Assembly: GCA_963787645.1 (NCBI GenBank) | Contig: CAWBDS010000002.1 | Location: forward strand, 1,302,001-1,366,000 | Direction: 5' to 3' | DNA: 64,000 nt | Source: Palsa-504 sp963787645 | GTDB taxonomy: Bacteria > Actinomycetota > Actinomycetes > Streptosporangiales > Streptosporangiaceae | Shown here: positions 1 through 9,605 of the stretch, piece after piece | Position numbering within the stretch: the stretch's first letter is position 1 | Layout of the letters: every line of letters starts with the position of its first letter | Position numbers and translations under genes: made by a program | The notes under the pieces: generated by a model | The model's database searches: none | The model's input: only the letters and a program-made list of their open reading frames with translations | Told to the model about the DNA's origin: nothing

Positions 1-783
1 CCAGAACGAGCCGAGCAGGCTGGCCTTCTCCACCTGCGTGCGGTAGACCTCGCTGGCCTGGGCGTAATGCCGGACCGAGGCCTGCGGGCCGCGGCCGAGC
101 GCCTTCAGCACGCGGATGCCGGTCGCCGCCTCCTCGATCAGCGTGGCCAGGTCACCTTGCTGGTCCTGGACCCGGCGGGACAGCACCCGGTACCGCTTCT
201 CGAACCGGAAGCAGACCGGCAGGACGGGTGCGAACACTGCGCCGGTGATCAGGCCGAGCCACCAGTTCAGGTTGATCAGCAGCGCGACGACCGCGATGAA
301 CGTCATCACGTTGGTGACCATGAAGATCAGGCCGAACCCAGCGAACCGCCGGATCGCCGACAGGTCGGTCGTGGCCCGGGACAGCAGCTGACCGGACTGC
401 CAGTTGTCGTGGAACGAGGCCTGCAGCCGCTGCAGGTGGGCGTACATGTCGTCCCTGATCGTCTTCTCCATGGCCGCCACGGCGTCGGCCTGGATCCAGC
501 GGCGGATCAGGTTCAGCACCGCTTCGGCGGTGCCCAGCCCGATGGCCGCCAGGGCGAGCGGGATCAGCAGCCGCCGGGCGCTGTGCGCGATCGCTCCGTC
601 CACGACCGACTTGGTGAGCAGCGGGATGAGAATCTCGGCCGTGACCGCGCCGAGCGCGGCGCCGAGCATGATCACCATCTGGACGCGGAACGGCTTCAGG
701 TAGCCGCGGAGCCGCCACAGTGCCCCGACTGGCCGAGCCCTGGCGGAGGCGCGCGCGACCAGCAAAGGGGATACAGGGGGCAT
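1..783 (-). CDS. ABC transporter, transmembrane/ATP-binding exporter (N-terminal part)
   Basis: The first 261 codons of an ABC exporter; the rest, including the nucleotide-binding domain, lies off the left edge. The protein opens MPPVSPLLVARAS, and the frame stays open to base 1. Residues about 25-240 match an ABC type-1 membrane domain: hydrophobic helices (VMTFIAVVALLINL, GLITGAVFAPVLPV), the 'TDLSAIRRF' region and the 'LIEEAATGIRVLKALG' coupling region typical of MsbA/LmrA-like exporters. The start at 783 is the only ATG before an in-frame run without hydrophobic content; no Shine-Dalgarno (SD) sequence is visible. The substrate cannot be told. Confidence 0.85.
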   Translation of the reverse strand, partial: MPPVSPLLVARASARARPVGALWRLRGYLKPFRVQMVIMLGAALGAVTAEILIPLLTKSVVDGAIAHSARRLLIPLALAAIGLGTAEAVLNLIRRWIQADAVAAMEKTIRDDMYAHLQRLQASFHDNWQSGQLLSRATTDLSAIRRFAGFGLIFMVTNVMTFIAVVALLINLNWWLGLITGAVFAPVLPVCFRFEKRYRVLSRRVQDQQGDLATLIEEAATGIRVLKALGRGPQASVRHYAQASEVYRTQVEKASLLGSFW

Positions 784-972
784 TATCGGGAGGTTAACCG
801 GGCGGCACGGAACTTGTCATCTGTTTTTTCTTACCGCGTACGGCTTGTCGGCGGCCCATAACTCTGGCACGCTGACTCACCCAGAAGCTTCGCGAACCGG
901 TTGCCGGGAGTTACCGGCAGGGAGAGGAACCGTGAAGCGCAGCAACCAGGGGTCGCCCCCCATAACCAGCCC

Positions 973-1631
973 GTGAGCCGCGTGTCGCGCGCGAGCGTCC
1001 TCGCCGCCTACCGCGATGGCGTGACCGTAATCTGTGAACTGACGGGCCAGTTCACCGACGTGACATGGCTGGCGGCGACGCCATGTTCGGAGTGGCGAGC
1101 GGTGGACCTATCCGGTCACCTGCGCTGCGTCGCCGACGACTACCACGAGTACCTTGATGACGCACCGGCCAGCAGGCTGGCCCGGCTGCTGGCGACCAAC
1201 GTTCCCGCGGACTCGCTGGCCCGCAAGCTGGCCAGGCAGAACGCCGCCGAGCTGGCCGCGCTGCCGGACGCCCCTGGTCCCGAGCACATCGCGGCGTTCG
1301 CCGACTCGGCCCGGGCCTACGGACGACGACTGGCGCCGTGCTGGGACCTGCCGCACCACATCTCCCACGGCACCGAGATCACGGTGGGCGCAATGGCCGG
1401 CGCGGCCTGCGCCGAATGGCATCTGCACGCGTGGGACCTGGCCCGCTCGCTCGGCAAGGACTACCGGCCCGCCGATCCGCAGCTGGTGCTGGCCGCCTGG
1501 CGGGGCGGCACGCCTCAGCTGTGGCCGACGGTGGGTGCCGAGCCCGAGGACGGCGATCCGTGGCACGCCCTGCTTCTCGCGTCGGGACGCGATCCGGGCT
1601 GGGTCCAGCTGTTAGACTGGTGCGCCGTTAA
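973..1631 (+). CDS. DinB/maleylpyruvate-isomerase-fold protein (TIGR03083-like), both ends irregular
   Basis: Codes for a protein opening VSRVSRASVLAAYRDG, with the helical DinB/mycothiol-dependent maleylpyruvate isomerase N-terminal fold (AATPCSEWRAVDLSGHL, then AEWHLHAWDLARSLG and a C-terminal ASGRDPGW). Family members normally end just after this GRDP motif. Here the frame has no stop until 2446-2448, running through the next gene as Arg/Gly-rich sequence, so the end given is only where a TAA appears in another frame. Upstream, GTG 932 has a strong SD (GGGAGAGG) but reads 14 codons to a TGA at 974-976 that overlaps GTG 973. One more C in the C6 run near 960 would join the two. Function is a guess from fold: a thiol-dependent enzyme. 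Confidence 0.6.
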
Positions 1632-1666
1632 GCGGAATGCGACCGCCTCACTACGGAGGGTATTCC

Positions 1667-2218
1667 ATGAACGGTTCTGGGTCCTCGGCGTGCCCGGGCC
1701 CGATCGGACGGTACCTGGCCGGGTTGTGCGCGGCCGGGCTGGGCTTGTGCGCGGCCGGCTGGCTGGTGCTGACCCCGTTCGCGTTCGGTTACCAGGGCCG
1801 CGGGTGGCATGCCGCGGCGCTGACCGACCGGGCCACCGGCGGCGGCCTGGCCGTGGCCTGCCTGATCACCCTGGCCGCCTGGAGCATCGCGTGGCGGCGC
1901 GCTCTGCACGTGGACGGCGTGCTGGCCTCCTCGCCGCGACGCCCGGCCCGGCGTCGGCGTCGGCCAGTCCGGGACAGGGCGCCGGCGGCCGATCCGGAAC
2001 AGGTGCTGACCGCGCTGCGAGCGCTGCTGGCCCCCCTGCTGCCGCCCGCTGCCGACGAGCCCCTGGCGGCCGAGTCGGCGGCCGCGATCGCGCAGCCGGT
2101 GACCGCGGTGATTCCGGGCCCGCGGAACGCGCAGGAGGGCATCGCCGCCATCGAGTCGATGCTGGCCGGAGCCGAACTCCTGATGACCGGGTGCGACGAG
2201 GAGGAGGAGGCGTGGTAA
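1667..2218 (+). CDS. Hypothetical membrane protein, two TM segments
   Basis: 183 aa, not recognised as a named family. The ATG at 1667 follows CGGAGGG at 1653-1659. Two hydrophobic segments lie near residues 15-40 and 60-80 (LAGLCAAGLGLCAAGWLVL; GGGLAVACLITLAAWSIAW), then an Arg-rich stretch and an acidic cytosolic tail ending DEEEEAW. It overlaps the next gene by 7 bp, so the two are probably translationally coupled and may act together. No catalytic motif is visible. Confidence 0.7.
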   Translation: MNGSGSSACPGPIGRYLAGLCAAGLGLCAAGWLVLTPFAFGYQGRGWHAAALTDRATGGGLAVACLITLAAWSIAWRRALHVDGVLASSPRRPARRRRRPVRDRAPAADPEQVLTALRALLAPLLPPAADEPLAAESAAAIAQPVTAVIPGPRNAQEGIAAIESMLAGAELLMTGCDEEEEAW

Positions 2219-2448
2219 CCAAGATCGCGCTGGGCGGCCTGCTGGTCATCCTGGCCGTGGGAGCCTGGCTGGTCACGGCGCCGTTCGTGGTGCACTTCCA
2301 GCGTCCGGGCGCCCCGTGGACGGGACCGGCCCGGATGGACGTGGCCGTCGGCGCGATCGTGGCCGCCGCGGGCTTCACCGGTTTCTTCGCCGCGCTGGCG
2401 GGCCGGATCCGGGGGCTGTACGCACGAGCGGGGTCCGAACGGGCGTGA
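2212..2448 (+). CDS. Small two-TM membrane protein
   Basis: 78 aa from GTG 2212, preceded by the repeated GAGGAGGAGG at 2201-2210, an excellent ribosome site. It carries two hydrophobic helices (GGLLVILAVGAWLVTAPFVV and DVAVGAIVAAAGFTGFFAAL) linked by a short loop with PGAPWTGPARM. The pattern 'GAWL..APFV......G..W' resembles SPW-repeat-type membrane proteins of actinomycetes, but the match is loose. It overlaps the preceding membrane-protein gene, so they likely form one unit. Confidence 0.7.
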   Translation: MVTKIALGGLLVILAVGAWLVTAPFVVHFQRPGAPWTGPARMDVAVGAIVAAAGFTGFFAALAGRIRGLYARAGSERA

Positions 2449-2477
2449 CCCGACCGCCGGGATAGGGTCTTGAGTTT

Positions 2478-3695
2478 GTGACCTTCGACGTAAGCCGCGT
2501 GCGCGCGGCGTACCCGGCCCTGGCCGATGGCTATGCCTACCTCGACGGTGCGGCTGGCACCCAGGTGCCCACGGCGGTCATCGAAGCCATCGCGGACACC
2601 TACCGGGCCGGGATCGGTAACGCTGGCGGGGCGTTCCCGGCCAGCGGGCGCGCGGACCGCATCGTGGCCGAGGGTCGGCGTGCCGTGGCCGATCTGACCG
2701 GCGCCGAACCCGACGGCGTGATCCTCGGGCCGAACATGACCACGCTCACCTACCGGCTCGCCGACACGCTGGCCCGGCAGTGGGGCCCGGAGGACGAGGT
2801 CGTCGTGTCCCGGCTCGATCACGACGCCAACGTCCGGCCCTGGGTGCAGGCCGCCGCGCGCAGCGGAGCCACCCTGCGCTGGGCCGAAGTCGACGTGTCG
2901 ACCGCGGAACTGCCGACCGCCCAGTACCGCGAACTGCTATCCGAGCGCACCCGGCTGGTCGCGGTCACCGCGGCCAGCAACATCGTCGGCACCCGGCCGG
3001 ACGTGGCCGCGATCGCCGCGGCCGCGCACGCGGTGGGCGCGCTGTGCTACGTGGACGGTGTGCACGCCACCCCGCACGTTCCGGTCGACGTGCGGGCTCT
3101 CGGCGCCGACTTCTACGCCACCAGCGCCTACAAGTGGTCCGGGCCGCACATCGGCACCGTGGTCGCCGATCCGGCGCTGCTGGAGACGCTGCACCCGGAC
3201 AAGCTCGCCCCCGCGCCGTCCGGCGTGCCCGGCCGGTTCGAACGGGGCACCGCCGCGTTCGCCGACCTGGCCGCAGTGGCCGCGGCCGTTGAGCACCTGG
3301 CCGCGCTGGACCCCTCCGCGGCGGGCAGCCGGCGGGAACGGCTGCTGGCGTCGATGGCCGCCGTGGAGCGCTACGAGGCCGAGCTGTTCGCGCGCCTGCT
3401 GGACGGCTTGGCCGCCATGGGCCACGTCACGCTGTACGGCAAGGCCGCGCGGCGCACGCCGACCGCGTTCTTCACCGTGGCCGGGCACACGCCGGGCCAG
3501 GTGGCGGCCCACCTCGCGACGCGCCAGGTCAACGTGTGGAACGGCGACAACTACGCGTGGGAGCTGGCCGGGGCGTTCGGCCTGCGGGACAGCGGCGGCG
3601 CGGTTCGCGCCGGACTGGTCCACTACAACGACCAGGCCGAAGTGGACCGGCTGCTGGCCGCCGTGGCCGAGCTCGTGCCGGGCGGCGTACGCTAG
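2478..3695 (+). CDS. Cysteine desulfurase-like PLP enzyme (class V aminotransferase, TIGR01976 type)
   Basis: 405 aa, full length for the family. Class V aminotransferase fold: N-terminal AYLDGAAGTQVP, the PLP-region ILGPNMTTLTYRLAD, HDANVRPW, CYVDGVHATPHVPVD and the Schiff-base lysine in SAYKWSGPHIG (about residue 222). This places it in the SufS-related but functionally distinct 'cysteine desulfurase-like' group. No SUF or ISC partner genes lie nearby, so a role in bulk Fe-S assembly is not supported. GTG start, weak SD. Confidence 0.85.
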   Translation: MTFDVSRVRAAYPALADGYAYLDGAAGTQVPTAVIEAIADTYRAGIGNAGGAFPASGRADRIVAEGRRAVADLTGAEPDGVILGPNMTTLTYRLADTLARQWGPEDEVVVSRLDHDANVRPWVQAAARSGATLRWAEVDVSTAELPTAQYRELLSERTRLVAVTAASNIVGTRPDVAAIAAAAHAVGALCYVDGVHATPHVPVDVRALGADFYATSAYKWSGPHIGTVVADPALLETLHPDKLAPAPSGVPGRFERGTAAFADLAAVAAAVEHLAALDPSAAGSRRERLLASMAAVERYEAELFARLLDGLAAMGHVTLYGKAARRTPTAFFTVAGHTPGQVAAHLATRQVNVWNGDNYAWELAGAFGLRDSGGAVRAGLVHYNDQAEVDRLLAAVAELVPGGVR

Positions 3696-3750
3696 CAGTG
3701 AGTTCCCGAGGAACGGGAAGTTCCGGCGCGGCGTGGAGGTTTTAGCGGAC

Positions 3751-4089
3751 ATGGGGATGTCGGCGCTCGGCGGTCTGCTGGCCATGCTGGCCGGGCTGCT
3801 GCGTGACCTCACCCAGCTCGCCGTTAGCCCGTCCGCGCTGACGGCACTGACCGCCGTGGCCGCGACCATCCTGGCCGGGGCCATGCTCGTGGCCGTGGTG
3901 GCGCTGCTCACCTCGGTGGCGGGCGTCTCCCGGTCCGCCGCGGCCGCCCTGCCGCTGGTCCGAAGGGCCCGCGCGCTACGGGAAAAGTCCTGGCGGGCGG
4001 CCTTCTTGCGCCAGCGCGATCCAGACGCGGCAGGCCGGACCAGGCCCAGAGCACCGTCGGCGGCCCCAGCGGCCGCCATTGTCTGCTGA
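3751..4089 (+). CDS. DUF6412-type membrane protein
   Basis: 112 aa. Starts at ATG 3751, with GGAGG at 3735-3739. Three hydrophobic stretches (ALGGLLAMLAGLLRDL; ALTAVAATILAGAMLVAVVALL) are followed by a basic cytosolic tail. It sits 60 bp upstream of a YidC/Oxa1 gene, the neighbourhood in which DUF6412 proteins are found in actinomycetes; assignment to that family rests on context and hydropathy. Function unknown, possibly an accessory of the insertase. Confidence 0.65.
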   Translation: MGMSALGGLLAMLAGLLRDLTQLAVSPSALTALTAVAATILAGAMLVAVVALLTSVAGVSRSAAAALPLVRRARALREKSWRAAFLRQRDPDAAGRTRPRAPSAAPAAAIVC

Positions 4090-4149
4090 CCCGCGGATTA
4101 CGCGGCCGCTTCCAGCACCTCATCCGTCTTAGCTGGAAGGCCGTTTCCC

Positions 4150-4914
4150 ATGTCCGCAATCTTCGGCGTCCCGGTGGACGCCGCGTACCGCCTCGTCTCC
4201 GGATTCACCTCGTTTCTCGCGCCCGCCCTGGGCGGCCTGGCCGCCGTGGCCGCGATCGTGCTGTTCACCGTGGCGGTCCGGATCATCTTGATGCCGCTCA
4301 GCCTGCGCGGGCTGCGCGGTCAGGCGGCGCAGGCCCGGCTGGCGCCGCAACTGCAGGAGTTGCGCCGCAAGCACGCCAAGCAGCCCGAGCGGCTGCAGCG
4401 CGAGATGACCGCGCTGTACAAGCGGGAGGGCACCAGCGTGTTCGCGGGTTTCACCCCGCTCCTGCTCCAGTGGCCGCTGGTGTCGGTCATCTACCTGCTG
4501 TTCCGGTCCACCCAGGTCGGCGGCCGGCCGAACACGCTGCTCACTCACGACCTGTTCGGCGTGCCGCTGGGCAGTCACTGGCTGGACGGCGCCGGGCCGG
4601 TGAGCATGCACGGCCTGGTGTTCCTGGGCGTGTTCGTGCTGCTGGCCGGCCTGTGCTGGCTGTCGGTCCGCCTCGGGCAGCTCATGACGGCCGGCCCGGC
4701 CGCGGCCGGTCAGGGGGCTCCGGGCGGGGCCCTGGTCCGGGTGCTGCCGTACCTGACCGTGGTGATCGCCGCGTTCGTCCCGCTGGCGGCTGGGATTTAC
4801 CTGCTCACGTCCACCGCGTGGGCGCTGGCCGAGCGGCGTTTCTTCTGGCGGACCGGCCGCATCTCCAGTGCGGCCCCGAGCCCGCCGAAGCCCGTAGTGG
4901 CCACTCGCGGTTAG
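4150..4914 (+). CDS. yidC: YidC/Oxa1-family membrane protein insertase
   Basis: 254 aa, one of the short actinobacterial YidC paralogues. Family features: first core helix with a conserved Arg (FTVAVRIILMPLSLRGLR), the cytosolic LQELRRKHAKQPERLQREMTALYKREG coiled region, then a hydrophobic helix around FTPLLLQWPLVSVIYLLF and two further helices. It would insert membrane proteins with or without SecYEG. It is not in the usual rnpA-yidC-jag locus, so it is probably a second paralogue; there is no long periplasmic domain. Confidence 0.85.
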   Translation: MSAIFGVPVDAAYRLVSGFTSFLAPALGGLAAVAAIVLFTVAVRIILMPLSLRGLRGQAAQARLAPQLQELRRKHAKQPERLQREMTALYKREGTSVFAGFTPLLLQWPLVSVIYLLFRSTQVGGRPNTLLTHDLFGVPLGSHWLDGAGPVSMHGLVFLGVFVLLAGLCWLSVRLGQLMTAGPAAAGQGAPGGALVRVLPYLTVVIAAFVPLAAGIYLLTSTAWALAERRFFWRTGRISSAAPSPPKPVVATRG

Positions 4915-4928
4915 GAGTCGGGCTAATG

Positions 4929-4966
4929 CCCGGCCGTGACCCGCTGCGCTGCGGGTCACGGCCGGG
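4929..4966 (+). terminator. Strong hairpin downstream of yidC
   Basis: A perfect inverted repeat with 16-bp arms (4929-4944 and 4951-4966) around a 6-base loop (TGCGCT), starting 15 bp after the yidC stop. There is no U tract, as is common for GC-rich actinobacterial terminators. Confidence 0.75.
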
Positions 4967-5006
4967 ATGCCGCGAGCCGCCGCTGCCGGGGTCGTCCCGC
5001 CCGCCC

Positions 5007-5070
5007 CCGCTGCACCATTTCCGGGGTGGATCCAGGTTCCGGGGTGGATCCGGGGCACTGGGATGCACCA
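5007..5070 (-). repeat. Dispersed intergenic repeat, copy 1
   Basis: Read on the minus strand this segment matches 55639-55702: both have GGTG, then TCCCA-TGCCCCG, an ATCCACC-like box, CCTGGATCCACC, and AAATG followed by GCGG. Inside it the block TTCCGGGGTGGATCC occurs twice in tandem (about 5019-5033 and 5037-5051). No protein is evident. Confidence 0.6.
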
Positions 5071-5219
5071 GATACTCCCGCAAGCCCGCATCCTCCCGGT
5101 AACTGGTGCTGGTGATCCTGGGGTGAGGGATGTGATGGCTTCGATCATCAGACGGCATCCTGAACTGGCGCCCCGGCGTGCAGTCGGCGCCGCTCGACCG
5201 GACCTGGCAGGCTGGGGAC

Positions 5220-6027
5220 ATGGCTTTGCTGCGGATGGACGCTAGGCCGCTGCTGCCGGGGCTGCGCGCCGAACTGGTCGCGTTGCTGGCCGGCCTGGCG
5301 CGCAGCGACTGGGCGCTCCCGACCGCGTGTCCCGGCTGGTCGGTCCATGACGTGGCCGCGCACCTGCTCGGGGTCGAGCTCGGCAACGTCTCGGTGCGGC
5401 GGGACCGCTGGGCGCTGGGTCCCGGCGACGGGGAAGACCTGGACAGCTGGCTCAACCGCTTCAATCAGCAGTGGGTGGAGGCGGCGCGGCGGATCAGCCC
5501 GGCCCTGCTAGTCGAGCTGACCAACCTGGCCGGCCTGCGTTTCGAGGAGCATCTGGCCACGCTCGACCTCGACGCACCGGCGGCCCGGTGGAGTGGGCGA
5601 CCGGTTCCGACCCGGCGCCGGTCTGGCTCGATGTCGCTCGTGAGTACATGGAACGGTACGTCCACCAGCGGCAGATCCGCGACGCCACGGGCCGTCCGCC
5701 CCTCGGGGCGGCCGCCACCGCCCCGGTCCTGCAGGCCGCGGCGCACGCCCTGCCCCGGGCGCTTGATCCGGTGACCCGGCCGGCCGGGACGACCGTGACC
5801 TTCACCGCCGAGGGCGCGGGCGGCGGCACCTGGAACGTGATCCGGGCCTTGACCGGCTGGGCGCTGATCCGGCGCAGCCCGACCGCCCCGCCGCCTGCGA
5901 GGCGCGCACCACGGTGGAGGGGGCGCTCAAGCTCTACATCCGGGATCCGAGCGCACCGCCGCTGACCTGGCACGGCGACCGCGAGATCACCGCCGCGCTG
6001 GCCCGGGTCAAGGCGATCCTCGGATGA
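5220..6027 (+). pseudogene. Maleylpyruvate-isomerase-family (DinB-fold) gene with two frameshifts
   Basis: Begins MALLRMDARPLLPGLRAE, with the family's CPGWSVHDVAAHLLGVE motif. The frame breaks near 5580 (DAPAARW where DAPGGPVEW is expected) and resumes as VEWATGSDPAPVWLDVAREY. It breaks again near 5869 and ends in a third frame with EARTTVEGALKLYIRD, stopping at 6025-6027. Each break is explained by loss of one G in a CCGGGCG context, now CCGGCG. The three frame segments together span about 270 aa, normal for the family. Either a dying gene or two identical assembly errors. Confidence 0.75.
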
Positions 6028-6038
6028 CGGTTGGTGCT

Positions 6039-7710
6039 TCAGCCGTCGATGAGCAGGGTGCGCAGCAGCCGGGCCGGCGGCGAGCCGTGGGCCAGGATGC
6101 GGTCGTGCACCTCCCGGTCGGTGCGCTCCGGGTCGGCCGCGCGCAGGTCGCGGGCCAGGTCGGAGACCTCGGTGTAGCCGACGTAGTAGGTCGACAGCTG
6201 AGCCGAGGTGAGCAGCGCCCGGCGCCACTTGCCGGCCGCCTCACCCTCCTCCTGATGTCCGCGCTCGGTCATCAAGGCCATCGCCTCGGCTTCGGTCATG
6301 CCGTGGCCATGGACGCGGGCATCCAGGATGGCGTTGATGATCATGCGCAGCTGCATCTTTAGCTGCTGCATGCGCACCGCCCGGGGATCGCCGTCGCCGG
6401 GGTAGCCCTGTTCGGCCATGATCTGCTCGGCATACACCGCCCAGCCCTCGACGAACGACCCTGACCGCAGCGCGGCCCGGATCGCGGTCTGCGCGCCGGT
6501 GAAGCGCCGCGAGTGCTGCAGCTGCAGGTAGTGGCCGGGCATCGCCTCGTGGACCATCAGGTTGTGCACCATGTGCCGGTTGTACTCGCGGTAGAACGAG
6601 GCGACCCGCTGCGGCGTCCAGTCGGTCGGCGTGGGGGAGACGGCGATGAACGTGGCCAGCGGCGCGGGCTCGAGCGGGCCCGGTGAGTCGCAGTAAGCCA
6701 CGGCGACGCCCCGGTCGATCTCCGGCATCGGGATCACCTCGACCGGGTCGTCGTAGACCGTGATCAGCTGGTGGTCGGTCACGAAGGCGATCTGGGCGCT
6801 CAAGGCGTCCCGGCAGAAGCCGAGGATGGTCGCGTCGTCGGGCACATCCCGCGCCAGCTGGTCCAGGACCTGCTGAACGACCGACGGGCCAGCCGTCGCG
6901 GAACCGGCCATGGCCGCGGACAGCTCCGCGATCTGCTCACTGACCCGGTCCAGATCGGCCTGCGCACGCGCCAAGATGGCGTCCGCGTCGGCCGCGGCGT
7001 TAAGGGTGAGTGAGAGCTTGCGGGCGAAGCGCTCGGGCCCGATCCGCGGATCGCGGTCGCCGTCCGGCCGGGGTGCGGCCTCGGCCAGCCGCGCGGCCAG
7101 CCAGGCTCGATGCTGGGCCAGAGCTTCCAGGGCAGCCGGACGGACCTCGGCCAGTCGCGGGCCGCAGGATGGCGCGGCCTCGAGAGCGGCGTCGATCTCG
7201 CCGCTGACCAGCGCGATCGTGCCGTCGAACTGCCCGATAGCGGTCTCCACGTGGACCCTGGGCATGGCTCCGAGCTGCCGCCGGGCCTCGGCCAGCACGG
7301 CGGGTACCGCCGCCAGCGCCGGCCACCGACGCGAGCCGGTCGGGCAGCGGGGCGAAGTCCCGGGCCAGCAGCTGATAGATGGGCCGCCCGGGGTTGGCCA
7401 GCAGCGGGTTCCAGGTGTGTTCGGCCAGTTCGTCGAGCTCGAAGATCCGCCGGGCCACGCTGTCGGCCAGCATCGCGGCGTCGATCCGCTGCTCGGCCGA
7501 CAGCGCGCCGAGATCCAGGCCGTCCAGCCGAGCCGCCCAGCCGTCCAGGGATCGCCGTTCGTCGGCCTGGGCGGCCGGGGACGGATCGGTCAGGCGGTCA
7601 TCGAAGCGGTGATCGCCCAGGCCGGTGGCCAGCTCAGGGTGCCGTTCCGCCCGGTCGTCGAGGTACTCGCCCGCCAGCCTCGCGAACTCCCGATCGGCCT
7701 CACCGTCCAC
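6039..7710 (-). pseudogene. DUF885 family protein gene with one frameshift
   Basis: Secreted/cytosolic DUF885 proteins are about 550 aa, putative metallo-hydrolases. The start is GTG 7710 after GAGGAGG. The N-terminal part (EFARLAGEYLDDRAERHPE, TWNPLLANPGRPIYQLLARD) runs to about 7322. There the frame shifts by one base and continues as VLAEARRQLGAMPRVHVET to the stop at 6039. The putative metal site is kept in the second part: HNLMVHEAMPGHYLQLQH (HEA.PGH) and the downstream SGSFVEGWAVYAEQ. One extra base in GGCCGGCGCTG accounts for the break. If that is an assembly error, the gene is intact. Confidence 0.75.
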
Positions 7711-7769
7711 CGGTCCTCCTCTCGCCCGCTCCAGGAACTGCTCCAGGAACCGCTCCAGGCACCCTAGCG

Positions 7770-9512
7770 TCAGTGGACCACGACGGTTGCGGACGGGTAG
7801 CCGCTGGCCCCGTTGGGCGGCGGCTGGGCGGTCGTGGCGGTCTGGGTGTAACCCGTGGCGTCCGTGGCCCGGGCCTCGAGCAGGTGCGTGCCCGGGCTGG
7901 CGTCCCATTCCCACACCCATTGCTGCCAGGTGTCGATGTCCGGCACCGCGGCCAGCCGGGCCTGCTGCCACGGCCCGTGGTCGACGCGGACCTCGACGGC
8001 GGCGACGCCCTTGTGCTGCGCCCAGGCCACCCCGGCCACCGCGGTCCGCCCGGGGCCGACGGTCGAGTTGCCGGCCGGCACGTCGATCCGGGACTCGGTT
8101 TTGATCGGCGCCTGCTGGGCCCAGCCGCGCTGCGCCCAGTACGCGTCGTTCCCGGCGAACGTGGTGACGTTGATGTCGGTGACCCACTTGCACGCCGACA
8201 CGTAGCCGTACAACCCGGGCACCACCATCCGGGCCGGGAAGCCGTGCTCGACCGGCAGCGCCTGGCCGTTCATGGCCACCGTGAGCAAGGCGTCACGGCC
8301 GTCGAGCACAACCTGCAGCGGCGTGCCCGAGGTGAAACCGTCGACCGAGGTACACATCAGCTGGTCGGCGCCGGCCAGCGGGCGGGCCAGCCGGATCAGC
8401 TCGGCCAGGCTCGCGCCGAGCCATCGCGCGTTGCCCACGTAGGGCCCGCCGACCGGGTCGGACACACAGGTCAGCGTGATGTAGTCCTCGATCAGCGGCC
8501 GGCGCAGCAGCTGGTCGAAACTCAGGGTCACCTCGCGCTGGACCATCCCGTGGATGCGCAGCTGCCAGGTCGCCGGGTCCACCTCGGGCAGCAGCAGGGC
8601 GGTGTCGACGCGGTAGAAGCTGCTGTTGGGGGTGATGAACGAGCTGAGTCCCGGGATGTGCAGGTCGCTGCCGGGCGGCAGCGGGGGAGCGGCGACGGCC
8701 GGCTTCGGGAAGCGCAGTGCGGCGCGGGCCGAGCTGACGTTATGCCGGGTGATCAGCTCACGTCCGACCAGCGCGCCCGCCGCCGCGGCTCCCACGGCCA
8801 GCCCGCTGGTGATCAGGAACCGCCGCCGCGCGGGCCACCGGGACGGATCGTGGTCATCGGGGTTGGGCAAGAAGGTGAACGAGGACGCGGGCGTGGTCTG
8901 TTCCCCGGCCTCGGAGGACGCTGTGGCGGGCAGATCAGGTGGTTCCAGGCTGTCCGCCACGGCGCGGCCTGGGCTGCCCGCCGCGCCCCGGTCCGGGCCG
9001 CCGCGGACCACGCCGCCGCGGGCCACGCCAGCGGGCGGGGAGCCGAGCTGGTGGGCCGCGCGGACCAGGCGGGTCAGCGCGAAGGCCCCGGCCGCAGCGC
9101 CGACCAAGGTCGGGATCACGTATTCGGCCGTTGCGTTGGGCCGGGTCAGCGCGGCCGCCAGGCCGATGCAGGCGAATACGGCCAGGCCCGCCAGCCCGAG
9201 CGCCAGCCGCCGCACGGCCAGGATCCCGATCACCGCCGCGAACCCGGCCAGGACGACCAGGATGCCCACTACCAGCGCGTTCTTGTCATCGGCGCCGAAC
9301 GTAGAGATGGCGAAGTCTTTGACCGGCTGCGGGGTGAGGTCGATAGCGGCCTGGCCGACCGCGAGCACCGGGGAACTCTGCGCCACGGTCAGGCCGGCGG
9401 CCAGCTGCCCGACACCCATCGCGACGGCCGCCGTGAGCACCCCGGCGGCCGCCCCGGCGAGCGCGCTGGGACGTACGGTCTGGCCGGGGACGGAAACGGA
9501 AGGCTGTGTCAT
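7770..9512 (-). CDS. Membrane-anchored molybdopterin-dependent oxidoreductase (sulfite-oxidase fold)
   Basis: 580 aa. Residues 1-170 hold about four TM helices, then a proline/Ala linker and a further TM near 230. From about residue 290 there is an oxidoreductase molybdopterin-binding domain: ITLTCVSDPVGGPYVGNARW contains the cysteine expected to ligate Mo (LTCVSNPVGG motif of the sulfite oxidase/YedY-like group). A C-terminal Ig-like Mo-co dimerisation domain follows (GVAAVEVRVDHGPWQQARL ... YTQTATTAQPPP). The catalytic domain should face outside. The electron acceptor is not encoded nearby. Confidence 0.85.
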   Translation of the reverse strand: MTQPSVSVPGQTVRPSALAGAAAGVLTAAVAMGVGQLAAGLTVAQSSPVLAVGQAAIDLTPQPVKDFAISTFGADDKNALVVGILVVLAGFAAVIGILAVRRLALGLAGLAVFACIGLAAALTRPNATAEYVIPTLVGAAAGAFALTRLVRAAHQLGSPPAGVARGGVVRGGPDRGAAGSPGRAVADSLEPPDLPATASSEAGEQTTPASSFTFLPNPDDHDPSRWPARRRFLITSGLAVGAAAAGALVGRELITRHNVSSARAALRFPKPAVAAPPLPPGSDLHIPGLSSFITPNSSFYRVDTALLLPEVDPATWQLRIHGMVQREVTLSFDQLLRRPLIEDYITLTCVSDPVGGPYVGNARWLGASLAELIRLARPLAGADQLMCTSVDGFTSGTPLQVVLDGRDALLTVAMNGQALPVEHGFPARMVVPGLYGYVSACKWVTDINVTTFAGNDAYWAQRGWAQQAPIKTESRIDVPAGNSTVGPGRTAVAGVAWAQHKGVAAVEVRVDHGPWQQARLAAVPDIDTWQQWVWEWDASPGTHLLEARATDATGYTQTATTAQPPPNGASGYPSATVVVH

Positions 9513-9605
9513 GGCGGACTCGCAGTTAGGCGCTGTTCCCCACGCTACCTGCCGGGCGTACGCCGCCAGCCGCGCAATTATTGCCTTCTGCTAACCAGTG
9601 GTCCG

